Shown here in pieces: positions 59,401-64,000 of a stretch of 64,000 bases of DNA. Position 1 is the first letter of the stretch, and every line of letters begins with the position of its first letter. The notes under the pieces are model-generated. The model was not told the origin of the DNA, did no database searches, and saw nothing but the letters and a program-made list of their open reading frames with translations. Both the position numbers and the translations under genes were made by a program. Origin of the DNA: JBHIBC01 sp046758905 (GTDB lineage Bacteria; Acidobacteriota; Polarisedimenticolia; Gp22-AA2); contig JBHIBC010000007.1 in the NCBI GenBank assembly GCA_046758905.1, forward strand, positions 6,323 to 70,322, given 5' to 3'.

Positions 59401-62248
59401 CGTGTTCAACCCGCTGCAGACGCCCGCCGGCGGGGCCTCCGCAAGAGGGTCGGCATGCAACCAGAACACCGACCGGGACGCCGACGGCATCAACGACCGC
59501 CAGGACAACTGCGTGCGCACGCCGAACGCGGCCCAGACGGATCTGGACAGCGACGGCATCGGGGACGCCTGCGACGGCGACTGCGTCGGCGCGCGGGCCG
59601 ATTCCCTTGCCACCGGCACCTGCAGCCGGTCGAGCGACATGCTCTGCGAGCTGGACACCGACTGTCCGACCTCCGGCGTCTGTCTCGAGGACCCGGAGAC
59701 GGTCTGCACCGGCAGCGGTCCGCAGTGCACCTGCACGGACATCTCGCAGGAGACCTGCTCGCTGCTGGGGGTGGTCAACGAGGGCGCCTGCGGCAGCACC
59801 GACGACGACGTCGACATCGACGGGGTGACCGACGCCATCGACAACTGCCCGGTGGTCTTCAACGAGCCGATCGTCCCCGGGACGACCCGCCAGGCCGATT
59901 CCGATCGCGACGGCGTCGGAGACCAGTGCGACTCGATCTTCATGACGGACGGCGACAACAACGGGATCCCGGACGACGCGGTGTCGTTCGGAGTGCTGGT
60001 GAACTGCGGCAAGGTGCCGCTGCCGACGATCGTCGTCGAGGCGGTGAGCGTGGCCGACCTGAACGGCGACGGTGACATCTTCTGCGACGCCGGCGAGCAG
60101 TGCGAGATGACCTTGATCGTGTCGAACGCCGGACCGACCGACCTGACGGACGTCACGCTGCACCTCGGGACATCCGACGCCGACATCGAGTGCATCACCA
60201 AGCCGTCGGTGTTCATCGGCGACCTGCCGGTGGGCGCCAAGGTGGACACGGCCGACATCAGCGGCGCGCGCCGGCCGTTCGAGTTCACCGTGTCGGCGCT
60301 GACCGAGACGATCAACGCCTCCGAGCCGGCGCTGGGCGACTTCACGCTCGGGCTGACCTCCCAGGAGGCTCTCGGCACGGCGAATAGGGCCACCGTCCGG
60401 ACCCTGCTCGATCTCGACCTGCCCGCAGGCGCCCAGCCGACGCTGGTCCCGGGCCCGGACGGCATCCCCGGGACGGCGGATGACGGGCTGATCGTCGAGA
60501 ACTTCGACGTGGACCGCGACGGCAACGGCAAGGTCGACCTGAGCGACGGGAGGGACGGCGTCCCGAACGACACCATCGGCGTGACGGTCGGCACGGCCCC
60601 AGGCGGCCTGAACGCCCTCGAGGGGATCGGCTGCGGAGGCTACAAGGTCCCGCCGGAGGATCCGGGCTGCCGCATCGACCCGGACAACGACATGGACTGG
60701 CACATCCACTGTCCGACCGGGGCCTGCGATCCCACCTTCCACGTGGGGTCGACGACCGCGTTCAAGACGACTCCGGTCGACGGCGCGCTCGCCTTCTCAG
60801 GGGTGAACTCGCTGCACTGGGGACGGCACGTCGGCACGCAGCGGATCGAGGACACGACCAGCTTCCGCTCGCTGGCGGCGTTCATGGTGACGGTCAACCT
60901 CGACCCGCTGCCGCGCGGCGACCTGGAGCTGTCCTTCTTCCACATCGCGGACATGGAGGACAACAACGAGACCGACGTCCCGGAGGGCCAGGCGGTGGAT
61001 TTCGGCGACGTGCACATCCGGGTGGACCGCAACTCGGACCCGATCGTGGACGACTGGGGCTTCTGGGACAAGCTGGCCCCGTTCGAGAACGTCTACGACC
61101 ACATCCCTTACATCTGGAGCCACTGGGGCGCCATCACCACCTACTGCAACCTGACCCCGACCGACACCGGGACGGCGCCGCCGGCGCCGCGCGGCGTGCA
61201 CGAGACCATGTGCTTCCCGCTGGGCGTTTACTCGCACTGCGGCACCGCCTGGGGAACCGACACGACCTTCCAGTGCCCGGGACCGGGATTCACGGGCCAG
61301 ACGACGCCGTCGAGCGGGGCGCTGTGGGTGCGGAGCCGCTTCTCCCTGGCCAACTTCCTCGGTCAGCGCGTGCAGATCCGCTGGATCGCCCAGGGGTGGG
61401 AGTTCGACTTCGACAACCCGACGCAGGACTACCAGACGTACGGCCGCGGTTGGGACAACAGCGTGCACGACGACGGCTGGTGGGTGGACGACATCAACAT
61501 CAGCGGAGCGATCGTGTCGCAGGCGACCCCGAGCGCCGACCCGGACACGCCGCCGCCGCCGTCCTGCCCGGATCCCGGCACCGAGTGCGACCCCGGCGTG
61601 GGCGACCACGGCTATGTCGTCAGCCTGATGGTGACCGACGGAAACGGCAACGGCGTGGTGGAGAGCGGCGAGACGATCCGGCTCGACGCGATCGGGACGA
61701 CCAATCCGGGCGGATGCGCGGGCGGCGTGACGGAGTTCCGCTTCCTGAAGGACGGGGAGCTGGTTCAGGACTTCTCGTCGAACGCGTTCTTCCTGGACGC
61801 GCCCACGGCGGACGCCGTCTACCAGGTGCTGGCGCGCTGCAGCAACGCCCTGGCGTGCACCACGACGGCCGGCGGGATGCAGCACGTGGAGGTCTACTCC
61901 GGCGACGGCGCCGGGATCGTTCTGTCCGCGACCCACGACCGCGCGAGCGGGGTGACGACGCTGCGGTGGACCGCGCGGCCTCAGCTGGCGCCGATGAGCG
62001 GGTACGACGTGTTCGTCGGGACGGTGCCGCCGCCCGACGTCGGGCTGGGCACGCTGGCCAGCCTGACGTGCGATCTGCCGGCGGCGCCCGCGGGCACGGA
62101 GCTGACGGTGGCCACGAGCGCGGCGCCCCAGGTGGGGACGGCGCAGTACTTCCTCGTGGGGCACAGCAACCCCGACCCGGCCGCCCGGACGGCGCTCGGG
62201 AGGACCTCGGACGGGACGGCGCGGATCGCCGCGCAGGCGTGCCCGTAG
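53441..62248 (+). CDS. giant secreted subtilisin-like (S8) protein with calcium-type repeats
   Basis: 2,935 residues, ATG behind GGGGGAG. Signal segment TILSALCALLVVSGALATLG. A propeptide-like region runs to ~330. The S8 domain (~340-740) has Asp349 in VAVTDNGV, His403 in GTHGNVVAGVIAG, oxyanion Asn553 in VPVGNVG and Ser690 in FGTSYAAAAVAGAAALV. The order is canonical though the Asp and His motifs are degenerate. An Asp-rich turn (GEDLDSDGFLD) lies at ~1000. Long beta-rich regions follow, with a Cys-rich insert (CETDADCDPGDTC) at ~1670. Thrombospondin-type-3 repeats occupy ~1897-2180. The last ~110 residues are an FN3-like module ending AAQACP. It is probably released or surface-bound; substrates are unknown. 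A single uninterrupted frame and its own upstream region argue for a monocistronic gene. Confidence 0.9.
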   Translation: MHSSLKRRTILSALCALLVVSGALATLGLTSGRGRHMSDEELAQYAGDIEYSRLNRRPVTFDRRPGMNPLGDFRPMWSQTDLAGGRMIETPLGFVDPAEIATLRQRVPALAGRPGRGLPEGKRGEMRDGFNAIQLTQRAVRERGLRSIREELAALGVTVHAVMPTNALLVEVPGRAVRELSEAEFLAAAMPWGAQFRVQPSLGRRPLLQRDRAASEELRLLVHHFPGTDPEEARAALARIAGEDNVIPWSAVNPLSFAVQAHYSRLPAIAGLPRVMMVEEEPEYLLQSVEIPTTVMVGNLKENLPFQKPYHDAGVDGGGVDGDALGIADGERINDGSDVVPPQIVAVTDNGVSYDSVGFSQTGTQAITLTRPIGPRHRKVHSIQAVEDTGTTCDATLSGGGTHGNVVAGVIAGDGSSVGAAVDIHIYNIRARVNKLSMDGVARGARILMQDAASASRCTIGALVEQGGNVAPGALLDRLTLAICPSDATGTGACAGLVGGGEDVHLHVMPFGVPNFGVQLEFTDQGDYPQDSRDIDAFLVNHRDYMVFVPVGNVGTRLPQDFSPFQGEVRSRYPDLFNGTALDNDPNEPSGLQIAPPATAKNIVSVGSHFQDTQTQFSSNLEENPSNFTAKGPATSASLRMAPMILSVGGDVTGFFFGPNTTSASVWRSMDNDNNSPVEAVLDGINFGTSYAAAAVAGAAALVRDYFAQGFYPTGTRVDGDRIPNVSGPMVKAAIAASANFLEQIGTDYPTPSDRSVAFARAVNLSIVAGSNVGVIGNNEQGYGRPVLTSVLPLANWPTGKGIGSPDTVEYPAAGLIVYDELATGEPAIRHETRPVIEHDFVVDSDSTLLVPTPGGTARVVSRGQLRVALAWSDVPDLLGPGGLLMNDLDLEVVSPGPDAALGTSDDIVYDGNVYHLGQGLKLGQWSVGRAAAEPDVSDRRNPIEAVHLSADPDGDGNPQDSQLFTGTWRVRVKQGAGGALPGQIVVLDGPDEDANGNGRLDPGEDLDSDGFLDADGQPYGLVVAGPVLGVGTQTTVNGTIAFPGSAARLEKSLYGCAEDVVATVFDMGVTASAVSAATTFEVVTTDGQVVDTESGIGFSNGAANSFTSSAVPLRQARGGAVSYNGVLETRGNIADEPYFVRARYADTPRDAVASSRISCDPNLLAWRFLIENENGTDQVLIGGGCDRDQFMDADENVTYSVTFVNSNRDHDLTDVRAFLAASGPGASAVRVLNSPLNMGRIPGGQITSATFSLHIDGAAVAALAEADRIVNMTLTLEGNSDRIQLDRQVFTFKHALNSDYETFHYSTDYPFGGREIRDFNRNLQIDAADVSDPFLGIQLPDEDLIFDSMFVPGTATGLVTNTLGEDLNDNGVLDGGERDVIPNGILDRGIIAGPTPSSADRAPFHFDANDGGFTGLRHPASVPGAASGVAWEWVRRGVCGFQTAIQDNNDFNNLGAGIWHTGDGNPATPSDAASACDSHATAFDTATPPEVEFFQDFLVSPIIAKVHQKLDARGLEYSAEFQRIGFNLQMQTQDGLTGGSVNVDNNVDDDTGNCLLCQPFDFTYGGIDYQVGDLGSSGSGVFPGGVGLRQRTFGPLEDPDGSFAGCPGAGPNLSGDETGFTACTQDTNPNSGSPIPLAPANLLPYPVPDAPTVLSFEKSCSGDPLRLCETDADCDPGDTCENRPWTNDVAGPVRNLEYTLVTYEAGFISLMEGPGADETAAVTPFTVNPGNRWQIAIGFWDIETLDNLTDYGMGVDDVVFEWDERHPVDEAALGHTPACLRFDQPGQAAGLQCGSLSVDRTALFECDETLTVTVNDPKREGAGSVAVFAASDSDARPFSTGVVTALHPVKSFELPEVAPGLFSGNVTITQTLNTGTSLFVSTQDDSIQFYYLDPLCDGNGNGVPGQTGFDNLDGDGVIFDADNCPFDYNPGQEDADGDLLGDICDNCPNNANADQADSDGDAVGDVCDLDDIDFDGVVNSLDNCPDVFNPLQTPAGGASARGSACNQNTDRDADGINDRQDNCVRTPNAAQTDLDSDGIGDACDGDCVGARADSLATGTCSRSSDMLCELDTDCPTSGVCLEDPETVCTGSGPQCTCTDISQETCSLLGVVNEGACGSTDDDVDIDGVTDAIDNCPVVFNEPIVPGTTRQADSDRDGVGDQCDSIFMTDGDNNGIPDDAVSFGVLVNCGKVPLPTIVVEAVSVADLNGDGDIFCDAGEQCEMTLIVSNAGPTDLTDVTLHLGTSDADIECITKPSVFIGDLPVGAKVDTADISGARRPFEFTVSALTETINASEPALGDFTLGLTSQEALGTANRATVRTLLDLDLPAGAQPTLVPGPDGIPGTADDGLIVENFDVDRDGNGKVDLSDGRDGVPNDTIGVTVGTAPGGLNALEGIGCGGYKVPPEDPGCRIDPDNDMDWHIHCPTGACDPTFHVGSTTAFKTTPVDGALAFSGVNSLHWGRHVGTQRIEDTTSFRSLAAFMVTVNLDPLPRGDLELSFFHIADMEDNNETDVPEGQAVDFGDVHIRVDRNSDPIVDDWGFWDKLAPFENVYDHIPYIWSHWGAITTYCNLTPTDTGTAPPAPRGVHETMCFPLGVYSHCGTAWGTDTTFQCPGPGFTGQTTPSSGALWVRSRFSLANFLGQRVQIRWIAQGWEFDFDNPTQDYQTYGRGWDNSVHDDGWWVDDINISGAIVSQATPSADPDTPPPPSCPDPGTECDPGVGDHGYVVSLMVTDGNGNGVVESGETIRLDAIGTTNPGGCAGGVTEFRFLKDGELVQDFSSNAFFLDAPTADAVYQVLARCSNALACTTTAGGMQHVEVYSGDGAGIVLSATHDRASGVTTLRWTARPQLAPMSGYDVFVGTVPPPDVGLGTLASLTCDLPAAPAGTELTVATSAAPQVGTAQYFLVGHSNPDPAARTALGRTSDGTARIAAQACP
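59129..59980 (+). repeat. thrombospondin-type-3-like calcium repeats in the giant protein
   Basis: At least seven D-x-D-x-DG-x-x-[DN] units, many followed by DNCP, for example DNCPFDYNPGQEDADGDLLGD, DSDGDAVGDVCD and DNCPDVFNP. They are interrupted by one Cys-rich spacer. Such repeats bind calcium and stiffen extracellular stalks. Confidence 0.85.
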
Positions 62249-62283
62249 TCGGGCCCCGGTCGCCTTCGCGGCAAGCCCGCGGC

Positions 62284-63774
62284 TCAGCCGCGCCAGGGGT
62301 TGCGGAAGACCCCCTCGATCCGGGGGTCATCCTCGGCGTAGCCGGTGCGCCTCGCCAGTATGCGCCGGAAGGACCTCTGTACCTCCGCCGGCAGGGGATC
62401 CACCTCGTGTCGGTCCAGCAGCTCCCTCATCCTCTCACGCGCGAGCTGCAGCTCGTCCTTGCCGCGGCGCCTCCAGTCGCCGTACGTGCCCCGGAAGCTG
62501 ATCCTCGGCCAGTAGGCCCTGCCCGACCTGATGTACGCCATGGTGGCCGGATCGGACAGATGGTGGTTGGGGGAGTGGCCGACTCGGTGGATGGAGTCGA
62601 CCATCAGCGACTGTCTGGTCACCTCGATCCCGCCGCGCACGTAGGTCAGGATCTCGCAGATCTCCTCGTCCAGCACCATCTGCGTGAGCGACAGCGTGTT
62701 GCCGTCGTTGAGGATGCCGATCCCGACAAGCAGGTCGCATCCCGATAGGGCGGCGGTCATCCCGGTCGCCATGTTCTCGTAGGCCGCCTGGATCCCCGGG
62801 ACCTTGGCGTCTGAGCAGATACCGCCGGCCATGTAGGGCACGTCGTAGAAATCGGTCATCTGCTTGAAGGCCAGGTTCAGGACCAGGCCCTCCGGGGAGG
62901 CCGTGCTGGCCAGACTGGTCTTCATGTCGAGGGTCTCGGGCCCCGCCGGATAGATCATCGGCAGCCCCGGCTGCACCAGCTGATAGAGCACCAGTCCGCT
63001 CAGGAACTCGGCGTTGGTCGCGAGCAGCGTGCCGGCGACGGTGATCGGGGCGGTCGCTCCCTGCAGCGGCATCGGCCAGAAGACGATCGGGACCCACTCC
63101 TTCGCCAGCGCGATGCACGCCCCCGTCATCGCGTCGTCGTGCTTCAGCGGCGATACCGGGCAGGTCACCATGGAGAAAATCGGCCGGTCACGTCGTCTGC
63201 GCCGATCCCCGTCCACCGCGTCGATCATCTCCAGGATGTAGGGCACGTCCTCCGGATCCTGAACGCCCCCCACCATCTGGAAGTGCTTCGTCGACCACAT
63301 GTACGACGCCGCCACCTCGAACAGGGCTCGTCTCTCCGTCGACGCGTCCGTCGGGAACACCGTGGACCAGATCACCTTCACGGGATCCAGCGCGTCCGCC
63401 AGCAGCGTGCTGAGGCACAGGTCGTGCAGCGTCGAGGGGCGGTGCTCGCCCGTCCTCTCGTCGATGGTGAAGGACGCCTGCCCGTCCGTCATGTGGTGCA
63501 TCCGCTGCCCGTCGACGACCGCGTCGTGCCTGCCGTCGCGCGACGCCAGGGTGAACCTGCGCGGCGCGGTTCGGACGCACCTCTCCACCAGGTCGGGCTG
63601 GATCCAGGCGACCCCGGAGTCGCGATCGACCTTCTGGCCGTGAGCCTCGAGGATGTCCAGCGCCGTCCTGTTCTCATAGAGGACCCCGGTCTTCTCGAGG
63701 ATCTCGAGGGAGCCCTCGTGGATCATCCGCACCTCCCGCTCGGTCAGCATGCCGGTCTTGGGCACGAGGCGCAT
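62284..63774 (-). CDS. MttB-family (trimethylamine/quaternary amine) methyltransferase, non-Pyl
   Basis: 496 residues starting MRLVPKTGMLTEREVRMIHEGS behind a strong AAGGAGGAA. MttB-superfamily segments are HHMTDGQASFTIDERTGEHR, VTCPVSPLKHDDAMTGACIALAKEWVPI, TLLATNAEFLSGLVLYQLV and GGICSDAKVPGIQAAYENMATGM (317-339). In pyrrolysine MttB this fold uses an in-frame amber codon; here the frame is uninterrupted and nothing suggests recoding. It therefore belongs to the non-Pyl branch (MtgB-type glycine betaine, carnitine or other quaternary amines), transferring a methyl group to a corrinoid protein. No corrinoid protein or reactivator is next to it in the window. It ends 35 bases from the convergent end of the giant gene. 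Confidence 0.88.
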   Translation of the reverse strand: MRLVPKTGMLTEREVRMIHEGSLEILEKTGVLYENRTALDILEAHGQKVDRDSGVAWIQPDLVERCVRTAPRRFTLASRDGRHDAVVDGQRMHHMTDGQASFTIDERTGEHRPSTLHDLCLSTLLADALDPVKVIWSTVFPTDASTERRALFEVAASYMWSTKHFQMVGGVQDPEDVPYILEMIDAVDGDRRRRRDRPIFSMVTCPVSPLKHDDAMTGACIALAKEWVPIVFWPMPLQGATAPITVAGTLLATNAEFLSGLVLYQLVQPGLPMIYPAGPETLDMKTSLASTASPEGLVLNLAFKQMTDFYDVPYMAGGICSDAKVPGIQAAYENMATGMTAALSGCDLLVGIGILNDGNTLSLTQMVLDEEICEILTYVRGGIEVTRQSLMVDSIHRVGHSPNHHLSDPATMAYIRSGRAYWPRISFRGTYGDWRRRGKDELQLARERMRELLDRHEVDPLPAEVQRSFRRILARRTGYAEDDPRIEGVFRNPWRG

Positions 63775-64000
63775 CGGGATTCCTCCTTGCGGAACGGTCG
63801 GTTCGCGCTCGACCGATCACAGCACGGGGCCGCCCCGGGGTCAATCGTTTCGTGGGGTCCTCCCCTCGACGGGTATGCCGTAGCACAGTGGAGAACGCCC
63901 TACTTCAGTGCGGACCCTGACCTGTCAAGTCTTTCGAATTCAATGGGAAAATGCCCGACGAGCGTGCGGATGGGGGATATCGGGTCAGGGAGGGGTGAAG

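Noticed and set aside
56324..60742. 1,472-codon open frame on the minus strand
   Set aside because: Antisense to the giant protease. Its length comes from absence of AT-rich stops in high-GC coding DNA; the sense strand has clear domains.
63775..64000. Start of a further gene at the right edge (ATG near 63942)
   Set aside because: The frame is under 20 codons before the window ends, has no ribosome site and no recognisable sequence.

Overview
The window is about 70% G+C and gene-dense, from a Gram-negative bacterium. Diderm signs are a TonB-dependent receptor, a second outer-membrane barrel, lipoboxes and an envelope-stress-type ECF sigma unit. The CarboxypepD-regulatory barrel proteins, the NtrC-type regulator with a PDZ histidine kinase, and the very large secreted proteins with thrombospondin-type-3 repeats resemble Acidobacteriota (for example Polarisedimenticolia or Thermoanaerobaculia-like metagenomic genomes). 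This is an inference from gene style; no rRNA is present. I see no phage, insertion sequence, CRISPR array or integrase.

Layout. 1-11.4 kb: a partial ABC ATPase (cut by the left edge), a formyl-THF cyclo-ligase-like protein, a secreted DNRLRE-type protein, a beta-hydroxyacid dehydrogenase, then a minus-strand block of a DJ-1/PfpI lipoprotein, UvrD/PcrA helicase, GlmS, GlmU with a long basic N-terminal extension, and a TPR protein. 11.7-16.4 kb: a cofactor cluster of folK, a deoxynucleoside kinase, panB and panC facing coaE and folD. 17.5-22.9 kb: thiolase and 3-hydroxyacyl-CoA dehydrogenase, followed by a helicase whose C-terminus carries a DEDD nuclease domain (an apparent MrfA-MrfB fusion). 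23-33.9 kb: HU, MtaB, PurD, an M48 membrane protease, a gatC-gatA-amidase operon, a secreted unknown and a MagIII-like DNA glycosylase.

34.0-44.4 kb is the most system-like stretch. A CarboxypepD-type outer-membrane barrel protein, a ten-helix PDZ-GAF-PAS histidine kinase and a sigma-54 activator are packed as one operon, followed by a large TonB-dependent receptor with its own tandem promoters and an inserted acidic calcium-binding-type repeat. 44.5-48.7 kb: cysS, an ECF sigma / anti-sigma / Spy-like operon with yraN, and tRNA-Gly(GCC) and tRNA-Cys(GCA), each with a good sigma-70 promoter. 48.8-53.0 kb: two class-III aminotransferases around a sulfatase-fold lipoprotein that has Thr instead of the formylglycine Cys/Ser. 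53.4-62.2 kb: one 2,935-residue secreted subtilisin-like protein with thrombospondin-type-3 repeats. 62.3-63.8 kb: an MttB-family methyltransferase without an in-frame amber codon.

The best leads are the helicase-nuclease fusion, the barrel/kinase/activator/receptor cassette, the C-terminal module shared by two unlinked secreted proteins, and the repeated GEDLD-x-DG-x-LD motif in both the TonB receptor and the giant protease. All calls come from reading motifs and gene context; no database or structure search was run.
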